A stretch of DNA of 64,000 bases. It comes from Cycas panzhihuaensis. Its lineage: Eukaryota > Cycadophyta. Below are positions 53,796-64,000 of this stretch, in pieces (the stretch's first letter is position 1; each line of letters starts with the position of its first letter). Below the pieces are notes generated by a model that saw nothing but the letters and a program-made list of their open reading frames with translations, had not been told where the DNA came from and ran no database searches. The position numbers were made by a program, and so were the translations under genes. The stretch is taken from contig CM041465.1 of NCBI GenBank assembly GCA_023213395.1, forward strand, positions 120,969,741 to 121,033,740, written 5' to 3'.

Positions 53796-56505
53796 ATTCC
53801 CCTCCCCTTAAAATAATACTTTTCCCTTGGAGTATTGGGGATTTTTGGTACAATCTTGATGAGTTCTTTCGGCCGCCTCTTGCCAAGTCTTATATGTCGT
53901 AACAATCAAGTCCAATCTTGTTGCTTGTTGGATCTTGCAACTAAGTGTCTTGAATTTGTTGATTCTTGTTCTTGGGAGTAGGTATTTGCTGCCTGTGGAA
54001 CTGTATTGGAGTGATTGTGGGACTTGTGGGATGCCCTAGATGCCTTGTGCTGATATTGCTCCATGTTTGGACATTTTGTCCTCAAGTGGAATGGATTGTA
54101 GCAGGAAAGATGAGTAAAATTATGAGAACTTGGGTGGAGATTTTAGGAAAAGAAATAATCATAAGGATCTTGAAATGATGATTTCTTATCGTAAGAGGAA
54201 AGGGGAAAAATGGGATTTTGGGTGGTGATTAACCATAGTTTTGAAGGCATACAAAGAAAGTATGAGGTATGGGATTTGCCTTGAATGGAGATGAGAATTC
54301 ATGTTGATTTTGTTGGACCACAAGAATCCCTTGGGAGGACAGATGGATGAGGTATTAGCGATAGATGTTCCTTATGAAAAAAAAAAAAAAACTAATAAAG
54401 ATTTAGAGATGGTATTCAAAGAAAACAAGGGATTTAATGGAAGAAAACAATATTTGTAGTGTTGAAGTGGATAGGATTGGGAAGGATGAGGTGGGGTTCT
54501 ATAGTGGGTAATACTAAGTGATGAAACGTGATGAATGGATTGAAGTTGTAGAATATCCTATTGAGGATGGTCTGTAGGGGGTGGAGGAGTACGCAAGTAA
54601 AGAGTTGAACTAGTATTGTAAAGGGGAATTGAAATATGTCAAATGACAAAACTAGAGTTAAGGGTATTAGGATTATCACTAACTATGGGATGGGGAAAAG
54701 AGTGCTTTTCTATTGCTATTGAACTTGGGGAAGAGAGAGGATAGATAAAATTGCTAAATGAAATGTGCGTGTGCAACACAAGATCAATGAGTACCTCATT
54801 GGATTTGCATGTGGCTTGTTGAGCTTCTTCATGTTCATCTTCCTTAATTTTGATTTGCCTCTTGTGAGACTCTTCCATTAGGTGATTAGATATCATGAGT
54901 GCCTAATTTGGGTTGTTTCCCCTGAACTAGTTCTTGTTCATGTTCCTACAAGGTCTCGATGATCTCCTCTTTAATCGTTTGTTATTGTTGTTGTTCTTCT
55001 TCTATTTTTGTCACTTCAACTAACTGCTTTGATACCTTGGTATCCTCATACTGCTCATGGGTCTATGGGTGTTAAAGTTTTCCCTTTGTGTGAACTTTAC
55101 CTTATTTTTGCTGCTTGAAAGCTATTATATATGCATATTGAAACCGATACCAATTGAAGAATATGAATACTTCTTTTGTCCAATTAATGAATAATCGTGA
55201 GCTCTTCCATCCAATAACATTTCTAAGACTGGTCCAAATTCTTTAATTTTTGTATCATTTGCGAATTCATGATTGATCTTGATTGTTTCTATCCATTTTA
55301 TTAGGTCATCATATTCTTCTAGATTAGAAAAAATCTATCTCCACTTTTTTTTTCTCAACGAAGGATGCACTTTCAATGATTAAAATCAATATCATCCGCT
55401 TGTCATAACTGTCACATATGACCACTTATAACAGTTAACACCGTAATCTGACACCTATAGCCCGAGTTGTGACAAATATCGTGTGGGTACCCCCTTTCAA
55501 AAAATAAATAGAAAAAAAAAGAAAAAGAAAGGAGTTAAAACCCTTTTTAGGACTTAGCTCTTAGTCACTTAGGGTCACCACATGACCACCTGCTAGCAGT
55601 CGGGGGCGAATTCCAAATGCAAGTCCAATGTAATTAAATTTATGACTTCAGAAAAAATAAAAAACTTGTGGTATGTGACCTCCATTTCTCCACAATTCTA
55701 CAAGGTGTATTTGCTTTGGTTAGTAAATTTTGTTCTAGCATTTACGATCTCCAAGGGCTGATAAATGGTTGTCTTTGCGGTTTTGTTCTGAATCAACTTG
55801 CGCCTCGATTGTCATTGAATGGCTAGGTTTTTGAGTCCTCACTTTACAGCTTTATTGCTGAGTAACAGTAGCGACCACACTTTCGTTATGCCTCTGATGT
55901 CACGTAGTTGATGAGGTAATAATAGAAAAATCAAATAACCTTCTCTCTTCCAGTTGATGAGCTAACAACTAGGGAAACAAATGGCAATAATCTTCAGGAC
56001 CTACCACAGACTCATAGAGGTACAATAGACTTGTGAAGGTATGTTCATTCTAATCTTCTTTACTTTACTCACAATTATGGATAGGAGGAGGAAACAAGTC
56101 TTACCCTCATGTGTATCCCACATGACACACTTCAATTATCTTTCTCCCTTGTTACTAGTATCCTCCTACGCAGAGATGGGTATAAACATTGGTATATGTG
56201 CATATGACGGTTGTAACTTCCTGTAGACTCGCTCGCCAACTACACAATATGGTTCACAGCAATTGTGCTCTTCCCTGAGCACAATCCCATATACAAACCA
56301 GGTATCTCATGGGAACATCTTTGCACAAGGGTAGCCTCTAACTTCAATGACAAACTTGCTCCTCAGGATCGACTTGTCCTAAATATAGTAGGTTCCAAGG
56401 TTTCACAACAAACCTGCGCCTTCAGCTAAATAAAATTTGACTTCCCCTTATTTGTAATTCACCTGCATACCAAGCATTGGCCAAAGGATTTGTTGCTAAT
56501 CTATG
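53796..56505 (-). other. R13 interior, mostly non-coding
   Basis: About 2.7 kb. Apart from the gag-like remnant at 54780-55340, I see no protein similarity. It includes an A-rich tract (54378-54392) and a purine-rich tract (55503-55530). Confidence 0.5.
54780..55340 (-). pseudogene. R13 gag-like remnant
   Basis: The minus-strand frame 55337-55128 is open for 70 codons and protein-like: NLEEYDDLIKWIETIKINHE, then FGPVLEMLLDGRAHDYSLIG. After a frame change, a Gln and Glu-rich helical stretch follows (YEDTKVSKQLVEVTKIEEEQ, EEIIETL, EHEQELVQGKQPKLG). Acidic coiled-coil stretches of this kind occur in retroelement gag proteins, but I cannot name the family. Confidence 0.4.
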
Positions 56506-56520
56506 GCTTTGATACTAGTT

Positions 56521-56729
56521 GTAGCGAGCCCTTTCCATAAACAACAGACAAAAATAGATTTTCTAGTAGAATACAATAATTTTCATAGAATTTTGCCATA
56601 GATTTTATGCATTTAACAATAGTAATTCATCCATAGAGATAATAATTTCAACAAATCACATGTATTTACAGCATGTCATTCTTCATAAAATGTCACTCAA
56701 CAGACATAGTTCAGCTATCCATAGAGTAC
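56521..56729 (-). repeat. R13 5' LTR, interrupted by R14
   Basis: Starts TGTAGCGAGCCCTTTCC. From AATTCATCCATAGAGA (56625) it matches 53325-53440 closely, up to CCATAGAGTAC where R14 begins. The rest lies beyond R14, outside the window. Confidence 0.8.
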
Positions 56730-57269
56730 TGTGAAAATGGGCATTAGGCCACATTAGTCCCAAGATCATAGGTAAAAGCACAATACTACAAATGCATGAA
56801 GCATAAAACATAAAGAACACAAAGAGAAATAGGAGCAAGATCAAGATACCAGAAATGGGAGTTGGAATTAGTCCAACCATCAAAGAATGCTTCAGCTTGA
56901 TTAGCAAACTGACAGAATAACAATGAACTCTTCCTCTTATGATGAGCAACAATGAAGAGAGGCCTCTTTAAATAGAAGAAGACGAGAGGCCAAAGGCTAT
57001 TGCATGATTGACAAGTGTCAATCATGCAATGCATGCTTGCATGTAGGACAAGTGTCCATTGGGAGCTCATGTGAGCAAAAGTGCAAGGGGGTCTTTTGAC
57101 CCTTAAGTTACAACGTTATGTCACTAGACATAAAGTGGGTGTGTACTTTATCACTTAAGTGATAAAGTTACACCTAAAGTACAAAAGTGCAAAAGTGCAC
57201 ACATAATACAAGAATAGAAAGTACATTAGCTTAACATTATAAACATAAGGTAAACCATGAGGTTTAACA
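56730..57269 (-). repeat. R14 3' LTR
   Basis: A 540-bp segment starting TGTGAAAATGGGCATTAGG and ending GAGGTTTAACA. Its first 358 bases match the 5' LTR from 63643 with about seven differences. Confidence 0.95.
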
Positions 57270-57282
57270 CCCCCCCTTATTG
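57270..57282 (-). other. R14 polypurine tract
   Basis: CCCCCCCTTATTG next to the 3' LTR, a purine tract on the element strand. Confidence 0.8.
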
Positions 57283-57296
57283 TTTATAATGTTGAG

Positions 57297-58663
57297 TCAG
57301 ACTCCTAGACCATCTCTAAATTTTACAAATTTGTCTCTACCAAGTGGCTTGGTAAAGATATTTGCCGTCTGCTGCTCCGTTGGTCGATATTGAAGTGTGA
57401 TCTCACCACTGTGAACATGCTCCCTGATGAAATGGTGGTGAACTTCAATATGCTTGGTCCGTGCGTGGAAGACTGGATTCTTAGTTAGCTTGAGGACACT
57501 CTGATTGTCACAATGAATGCTGGTCAGTTGCTGCTGCTGAAATCCAAGCTCACCAAGAATCCGTCGAAGCCAGATAGCCTCACAAGCTGATCGCAGCCTT
57601 TGTACTCTGCCGATGGAGGACAAGGTAACATTTGGTTGCTTCTTGCAACTCCATGAAACATTTTCGAACCAAGGGTGAAACAAGAATCGAGGTAGATTTC
57701 CTGCTATCCTGGCATCCTGCCCAATCAGAATCAGAGAACCCTTCCAAAGTGAAGCTCTCCTTATGTACATACTCAAGTACAAGCTGCAATGTTCCTTTGA
57801 TATACTTGAGTATGCGTTTTGCTGCTTGCCAATGCTTCTGATTGGGTTGAGACATGAAGCGAGAGCAAATCCCAACTGCAAATGAGATGTTTGGACGAGT
57901 GTTGGTGAGATATATCAAGCTACCAATCAACTGTCGATAAAGAGTGGAATCTGCTGGTTCAGCTTCCTTATTAAGAGAAAGCTTGGTGTCGTTCTCCATG
58001 GGTGTAGGCGTCGTCTTGCAGTCGTGCATCCTGAATCTCTGCAAGATGTCCCAAGAATATTTTGCTTGGGAAATGAAGATATAGCCCGTCACGCCATACC
58101 TCAAGGCCTAGAAAATAATGGAGAAGTCCAAGATCAGTCATCTCAAAATTTCTCACTAAGTCATCTACATACAAGGCAACATAAATGACATGGTGTTGTT
58201 CATATTTGATATACAAGTTTGGATCAGATGTGGATCGATGAAACCCATGTCTCAAAAAGTATTCATCGATTTTTGCGTACCATGCCCTAGGAGCTTGTTT
58301 CAAGCCATACAAAGCCTTCTTGAGGCGACATACCAAATGCTCATTGCCTTGTTCCTTGTAACCAGGAGGTTGCTCCAAGTATACCTCCTCTTGAAGATCG
58401 CCGTTGAGGAAGGCGCTCTTCACGTCCATCTGATATACGGCCCATTTGCATTGTGCAGCCAAGGCCAAGAGAAGTCTGATGGTGTTCATGTTTGCTACAG
58501 GTGCAAAGGTCTCCTCGTAATCAATTCCTTCCTTTTGCTTGAACCCCTTTGCTACAAGTCTTGCTTTCTGTCGCTTGAGTGTCCCATCAGCATGGAATTT
58601 GGTCTTGTAGACCCATTTACAACTGATTACTGCTTGTGTGGAGGCAATTCGACCAAGTCCCAA
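57297..58663 (-). pseudogene. R14 RT and RNase H
   Basis: The frame 58663-57971 covers [85 protein letters not shown] is intact (58171-58160), but the next residues are [13 protein letters not shown], so about 20 residues after the motif are deleted in frame. The frame shifts near 58090 and again near 57700. RNase H shows FSDSDWAGCQDSRKSTS and, in 57881-57297, HCDNQSVLKLTKNPVFHART and ANIFTKPLGRDKFVKFRDGL to the stop. Confidence 0.93.
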
Positions 58664-59604
58664 GTACCATTCTTATGAATGGATTGAATCTCCTCATTCA
58701 TGGCAGCTTTCCAACTGTCACTTTGTGAAGCCTCTGCAAAGGTAGTAGGCTCATTAATAGAAAGCACTTCAGCCATAAGTGCAAAGTTTGTTTGCTGCCG
58801 ATACTTTGATGGACATTTCCCTTCAATGATATGACCATCCTGTACCGTTTGAGTGTACCACTTAGGTAACTTATGAAATGATGTGGCATGAACCTCAATA
58901 TCTTCTGGTCTAAGTGTAGGAGTAACAGAAGATGAAGTGGAAGGTTCAAGTGGAGCAGTAGAAGATGAAGTAGATGGTACAGGAGGTGCAGATGAAGAAC
59001 ATGGTGTAAAAGATTGAGAGGAAGGGAAGTCCTCAACAATCTTTTTTCCTTTGTCAATGGGGGGTTGGATTGATGCCATATCCAACTCTTTTTGATCATC
59101 CTCAACAAAGATTACATCTCTTGAGAGATGCATTTTTCTCCCAACTGGATCATACAACTTGTAGGCTTTGCTATGGATTGCATATCCTACAAATATGCAT
59201 TTGAGGCTATGTTTGTCCAACTTTGTTCTTTGTTGATCGGGTATGTGCATATACGCAGTACACCCGAATGTCCTCAAATGGCTGATAGTTGGCTTCTTTC
59301 CAGACCATGCCTCCTCAGGTGTGGTATCGGTGACTGTTGTTGTCGGACTTCGATTTGCCACATAGGCTGCTGTATGAAATGCTTCGGCCCAGTAAGCTCT
59401 TGGAAGCCCTTTTGCATGCATCATTGTTTTGGCTTTATTAGCCAAAGTTCTATTCATCCTCTCGGAGACTCCATTTTGTTGAGGAGTATGAGGAGCTGTG
59501 AGTTGTCTCCGAATTCCATTATCCTTGCAAAATTGGTTGAATTCATTTGAAGTGAATTCACCTCCATTATCGACCTTAATATGCCAATTGAGTAGCCGAT
59601 TCAT
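58627..59604 (-). pseudogene. R14 integrase core and linker
   Basis: An open frame of 325 codons. It begins inside the integrase core (KVDNGGEFTSNEFNQFCKDN, TPQQNGVSERMNRTLANKAK, AYWAEAFHTAAYVANRSPTT), with C-terminal parts TTPEEAWSGKKPTISHLRTF and LDKHSLKCIFVGY. A Ser, Pro and Thr-rich linker follows (residues 190-235), then the RT start ([20 protein letters not shown]). It ends by frameshift at about 58650. The first part of the core, with VHSDLCGP-like residues, lies at 59605-59760 in a broken frame. Confidence 0.93.
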
Positions 59605-60356
59605 TTTCTACTCCGCCTTGAATTCTTTGAACTTGGAGAAGGCTTCGATTTATGCTTTAGGAAGTAGACCCGCACTGTGAGAGAAGTCATCAATAAAAGA
59701 TATGTAGTACAATGCTCCTCCAAAGGATTGGGTGGACATGGGTCCACACAAGTCTGAGTGAACTAATCAGAAGGATAAGATGCACGCCATGCTTTGCCTT
59801 TGGGAAAAGGCAGCCGATGTTGTGTCCCCATTATGCAAGCTTTGCAAAGACATTTTGAACCATACATCTTTGGAAGCCCATACACCATGCTTTTGTTTAT
59901 CATCTGCTTCAGATTGTCTAGGCTTAAATGTCCTAGACGTTGATGCCATAACTGAATTTTCGACAAAGATGTGGAACCAGAGTAAGCAAAATCAAGAGTA
60001 ATGTTATTGGCATCTAACTTGTAAAGACCTTGATCCTCATAGGCTACAGCTACGATCTGATCATCTTTGTCACAAATGATACATTTCCCATTTTTAAATA
60101 GTACGCTCATTTGTTGCTTGTTCAACTGGCTAACAGATAGCAAGTTCTTCTCCATAGAAGGAATGAAGTAGGCATCACTGTTGGGAAATGATGAGGAAGG
60201 ATGAAAAGGAGCTATTGTGCCTATTCCTGAAATCTCAATAGATTCGGCATTTCCAAAAGTCACTGATTGACCTTTACCTTCCTTGATGTTGCATAGGAGT
60301 TCTTCACTCCCTGTCATATGTTGAGAAGCTCCTGAATCGACAATCCAAGTGTTGTC
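59605..60356 (-). pseudogene. R14 protease and pre-integrase
   Basis: Within the 434-codon frame (61067-59763): the protease with an intact WIVDSGASQHMTG, then VTFGNAESIEISGIGTIAPF and IPSMEKNLLSVSQLNKQQMS, the pre-integrase (LWHQRLGHLSLDNLKQMINK) and the zinc part (CLCKACIMGTQHRLPFPKG). A frameshift at about 59770 separates it from the integrase core. This is the only protease in the window whose DSG site looks intact. Confidence 0.92.
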
Positions 60357-61382
60357 AATGTTGCATGATTGGTATGCACAAAGTAGTTTGTCTTCATTGG
60401 CAAACTGATTAAAATGGCGTTGGTAGCCACCTCTTTGACCCCCCCCACCTCTTGGACCTCCTCGATAGGCACCTCGATTTGGTCGAGGGGATTTTCTTCG
60501 ATCCGATCGTTGGAACTTTTGTTGAAACTGATGTCGTGGCCTTGTTGTCTTTGACCACGTGGCTGCTTCATTCTTTGTTGTCTTCAAGATCCGCTTGCTT
60601 CTTCTCGCACTCAGTGCAATGTGGCCAGGTTTGCCACAATAATGACATATGACATTGGACTTGGAAGATCCAATGTTCATATTTCCAAACTGCTTTGTGA
60701 ATGCAGGTTTGGATTTTTGATTTGCCTTTGCCTTTGTTGTGAAAGCACCTGTTGTAGATGGTTCTTCATTATCCTTAGCATAAATTTGTTCTTCTTGAAG
60801 CAATAAGCTTTCAAGTTCATTGAATGTCATCTTCCTTAGTGAACCATCTCGTGTAGTTGATGATATAAAGCCGTTGTAGTCCTTTGGTAATGCTTTTGTG
60901 ATGGAGGCTATGATTTCATCTCTTGTAGTTGGATTACCTAAAGTAGTTAATTCATTACAAACCTCCTTAATGGAGGACAAGAATGCCGACATTGGCTTTA
61001 TAAATTTGATAGAGTACAATTTTGCTTTTATCATCAAAATGCGAGCTTCATCTCGCCTTTCATACAAAGAGGACTATGTGTCCCATGCTTCTTTAGAAGA
61101 TTGTGCAGAAGAAATATTTTGGTCTACATTTATGTCCACAACCATACGAATGAATGCCAAAGCAATTTCGCCTTTGGCCTCCCATGCAAAGAACAAGTTC
61201 AACATCCACAGTGTGTCGATTTTCATTATTATTATCCACAGTGTAGGATTGGGGATTCTTCCGAAACATATCCCGAACTCATTCATTATCAAGAGATTTT
61301 TTGTGATTCTTTTCCATTCTTGATAATTTGATTGCCTCGTTAGCCTTATGGTACATGCGTTAAGCATGTTTATGGCAGCCAT
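60357..61382 (-). pseudogene. R14 gag
   Basis: An ATG at 61382 opens MAAINMLNACTIRLTRQSNY. The frame is cut by a TAG at 61073-61071 and continues in the same frame from 61067 (MYERRDEARILMIKAKLYSI, LTTLGNPTTRDEIIASITKA, MTFNELESLLLQEEQIYAKD). The zinc knuckle CHYCGKPGHIALSA lacks its last Cys. An Arg and Gly-rich stretch follows (RGAYRGGPRGGGGQRGGYQR). Apart from the stop and the knuckle, it is well kept. Confidence 0.93.
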
Positions 61383-63628
61383 CTTTCCCCTTGATTAACA
61401 CTTGAAGCTAGCAGATAACTTGGAAACTCAAAGCTTTCGTCGCTTAAGTTCCACCTTCTAACAAGACCAATAGTCCTGATCTTACTAGAAGATCCAACAA
61501 CTGAATGGAATGATGAGGGGTGGAGGACTAGGCTATAGAGTTGGTCCAACTTGATCTTATAGAGAAGATCCAAATGTTGACCAAGTTAAATCTAGGACAA
61601 GGCGTAGGGTTGATCCGCATGGACGTACCATGCTTTCCACGGGATTCACCCCAATAACACCCTTTTCGAACCTCCTTTCCCTCAAGCAACCTTAATTGTC
61701 GCAATCGACCATACGGTCGGTTGGTCCCCTAGGGAATGCACCAAGCTTAAGGTTAATTTAGAGGCAAGGTTTGAACCTTTTCCAAGCCTCTCCAACAGAT
61801 TTGAAATTTACTTTTAAACAAGTCTAAGTGAATTTTAATGTCTTCTTACTTGGATTTTATGCCTTTTGGCTTACAAAGAATGCTTCTTAAGAAGCAATGA
61901 AAGAATGAGCACAAAATAGATTTCAAGTGCTTTATGATCCAAGTGAGGTGCTATGTATGCTTGAGTACAATGATAAAGTACTTTGGGTACTTAAAAGAAA
62001 ATGATGTAAGGAACGTTTGATGAAAACAACAAAAAAGGGTTCCTTTTAACCTTCAAGATCTGATGAAGTGATGAAGCCACAAGAAAGGTGTACTCAAGAA
62101 ATGCTCCAAAGCCAACACAAACTCCACGCTTGAATTGTTGAGACTTAAAATGTCTCAACAATCCAACAAGAAAATTGTGATTTTATTAAGTTTCACAATG
62201 AGCCTTTCCCTTTTTGAACTTAAGAAGGCCAAGGTCACCAACAAGATGCCAAAAAAATGAAGTTAGGTGGTAATTTTCTTCACCTTTACAATGTAGATAT
62301 GCCTTTTGATTACATTAATTAAGCTCAATGATGCTTTAATAGCATGAAAGTGTGCTAAAAGAGCTTAAAACAGTAAGTACGAAAAGGTACTTTTAAGAAC
62401 CACTTAAAAAGACTTTATAAGTGAGATTAAATCTCACTAAAAGAAAACAGATTTCTTAAGGTAATTAAGGCTGCCAATGTCTGTAAAAAAAAAAATTTTC
62501 AAGTAGGCCCAAATTATAAAAACTTAAAGTCTTTTAAGATTCCCCTTTGAGAAATTTAAGTAAAAATTCTCTTAAAACCTTAAAAATTTGATTCTCATGA
62601 GCAAATGGGCATTTTGTTAAAAAAATGCTATCAAGAGGTTGATTTTTCAATCTTTGAGCGCACTCTTTGTGTCTTGACTCAACAATGTCTTGACTTGGCT
62701 TCTTGACTAAGCGATGTCTTGAGTTAATTTGTCTTGACTAGGCTTTGATTTTTAACCTTTGGTAGGCGGTGATGATTGTCTCCGAGTTGGCGAGTCTGAG
62801 ACTTGCTTCTTGACTAAGCGATGTCTTGATCTCTTGAGTTGGCGAATAATGGCACCGAGAGAGCGACTTCTTGTTGAGCATGAGCTGGCGGTGATCTTGA
62901 GTTGGCACGGTGGTAGCGATGATGAAGAGTTGTACCGGCAGCGGTGATCTTGACTTGGCACGGTGGTAGCGATGATGAAGAGTTGATTAATTTGGCGGTG
63001 ATCTTGACTTACGGTGGTAGCGATGATGAAGAGTTGGCCGATTTTGAGATGATGCATTGAGTCTTGACTTCAATGAATGGTGGTACAGCCGATTTGGAGA
63101 TGACTGTATCGAGTGTTGACTTCAAAGAATGGTGGTTGGTGAACGATTTGGAGATGATTTGTGCTTGAGTCTTGACTTCGACAATGAGCTAAGCCGAAAC
63201 CTTCTTGGTGAGCCGATCTTCTTGGCGATTTGATGCTTGAAATGAGCGAGGCCGGTGGCGGTGATGAAGACCGCCCACCGCCGATTGGACGATGGATGAC
63301 AATGCAGCGATGATTGGACGATGTGAGTCTTCTTTGTGCATGAAATGAGCGATCTTGAGTTGGCATGCTAATCGGGCAATCTTGCTAGCTGGACAGCTTG
63401 AGTTGGACGACTTCTTGATTGGGTAGCCTTCGACTAATTTGGGCCGGTTAGGCGACTTGGCGACTAGGCAGCTCACTCGGCTGGGTCGAGCAGTCCTTGC
63501 ATGCGAGTCCGTAATGCATGAAATGGGGTTTCTTCAAGTGCGAGGAGGATAGTCCAAAGGTGCAGATTTCAAACGGATGAGATAATAAACTAACAGTGCC
63601 GAAACAAACTAAGTTCAGAAACCTTTCA
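61383..63628 (-). other. R14 leader with minisatellite
   Basis: About 2.25 kb of leader. 61383-61800 matches the R1 leader closely. 62740-63480 is more GC-rich and repetitive; it contains three units of about 53 bp starting CGGTGATCTTGA at 62889, 62942 and 62996, each with ACGGTGGTAGCGATGATGAA. No supported gene. Confidence 0.75.
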
Positions 63629-63640
63629 GCTCCGATACCA
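63629..63640 (-). other. R14 primer binding site (iMet tRNA)
   Basis: GCTCCGATACCA is the reverse complement of TGGTATCGGAGC, two bases from the LTR, one mismatch to the usual iMet site. Confidence 0.85.
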
Positions 63641-63642
63641 AA

Positions 63643-64000
63643 TGTGAAAATGGGCATTAGGCCACATTAGTCCCAAGATCATAGGTAAAAGCACAATACT
63701 ACAAATGCATGAAGCATAAAACATAAAGAACACAAAGAGAAATAGGAGCAAGATCAAGATATCAGAAATGGGAGTTGGAATTAGTCCAACCACCAAAGAA
63801 TGCTTGACTTGATTAGCAAACTGACAGAATAACAATGAGCTCCTCCTCTTATGATGAGCAACAATGAAGAGAGGCCTCTTTAAATAGAAGAAGATGAGAG
63901 GCCAAAGGCTATTGCATGATTGACAAGTGTCAATCATGCAATGCATGCTTGCATGTAGGACAAGTGTCCATTGGGAGCTCATGTGAGCAAAAGTGCAAGG
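63643..64000 (-). repeat. R14 5' LTR, partial
   Basis: Starts TGTGAAAATGGGCATTAGG and continues to the window edge, matching 56730-57087 with about seven differences. Confidence 0.95.

Larger units (their letters stand above)
53326..56729 (-). mobile_element. R13: LTR element with almost no coding capacity
   Basis: 3' LTR, purine tract, about 2.7 kb interior, a decayed iMet-like primer site (GGCTTTGATACTA, 56506-56518) and the first about 210 bases of the 5' LTR, then R14 is inserted at 56730. The interior has no RT, integrase or RNase H that I can find, so it fits a large non-autonomous (LARD-like) element or a very decayed one. Confidence 0.7.
56730..64000 (-). mobile_element. R14: copia retrotransposon, youngest, runs off the window
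   Basis: 3' LTR (56730-57269), purine tract, pol and gag on the minus strand with large open frames, long leader, iMet primer site, 5' LTR from 63643 to the window edge. It is inserted in the R13 5' LTR. The left flank is AGTAC; the right flank is outside. It has the longest frames in the window (434 and 325 codons). Confidence 0.95.

Noticed and set aside
53326-56729. Possible DNA transposon or Helitron in the pol-less region
   Set aside because: LTR pair, purine tract and primer site explain it as an LTR element; no transposase or Rep/helicase motif seen.
58190-58678. 162-codon plus-strand frame
   Set aside because: Antisense to the R14 RT; the minus-strand frame has the conserved RT motifs.

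Overview
The window is plant nuclear DNA made almost entirely of LTR retrotransposons. I could support no host gene, tRNA, rRNA or CRISPR array. The evidence for a plant is Ty1/copia and Ty3/gypsy polyproteins of plant type, a gypsy chromovirus with a chromodomain, and iMet-tRNA primer sites. The density of old, broken, multiply nested elements suggests a large seed-plant genome, possibly a gymnosperm; species cannot be told from this sequence. I name the elements R1 to R14.

Left end (1-5030): R1, a copia element on the minus strand cut by the window start, then about 1 kb of unassigned DNA, then R2, the end of another minus-strand copia element.

First nest (5046-31620): R3, an old plus-strand gypsy element, was split in its reverse transcriptase (RT) by R4, a minus-strand chromovirus (5331-26809, 5-bp target duplication TTCTT). 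R4 was hit by R5 (minus copia, 8074-18861, duplication GAAGA) and R7 (plus copia, 19317-24530, duplication CTCCT). R5 was hit by R6 (plus copia, 9111-14746, duplication GTAGC/GTATC). R3 resumes at 26815 and runs through integrase, an extra unrecognised reading frame and its 3' LTR (30736-31620).

Middle (31621-46440): unassigned DNA, a copia 3' half (R8), then R9, a plus-strand gypsy element of the same family as R3. R9 is split by R10 (38983-44655, duplication TAGAG). R10 is a minus-strand, apparently non-autonomous relative with gag, protease and the integrase C-terminus but no RT, RNase H or integrase core.

Right end (46441-64000): R11 (plus copia) truncates R9. R11 stops in its RNase H at an LTR (R12) that lies head-on against R13, a minus-strand element with almost no coding capacity. 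R14 (minus copia, same broad type as R1 and R11) sits in the second LTR of R13 and runs off the window. R14 and R6 look youngest: their LTR pairs differ at roughly 2 percent of compared sites by eye.

Most notable: the R3/R9/R10 gypsy family has a primer binding site matching tRNA-Glu rather than iMet, and its LTRs carry a tandem array with an exact 41-bp period just downstream of a TATA-like box. In element-sense RNA the unit is a CTCTC/GAGAG hairpin, and its core is complementary to the anticodon arm of plant tRNA-Glu as I remember it. The same RNA would then be complementary to two separate parts of one primer tRNA. All coding regions carry stops or frameshifts, so every one is annotated as a pseudogene.
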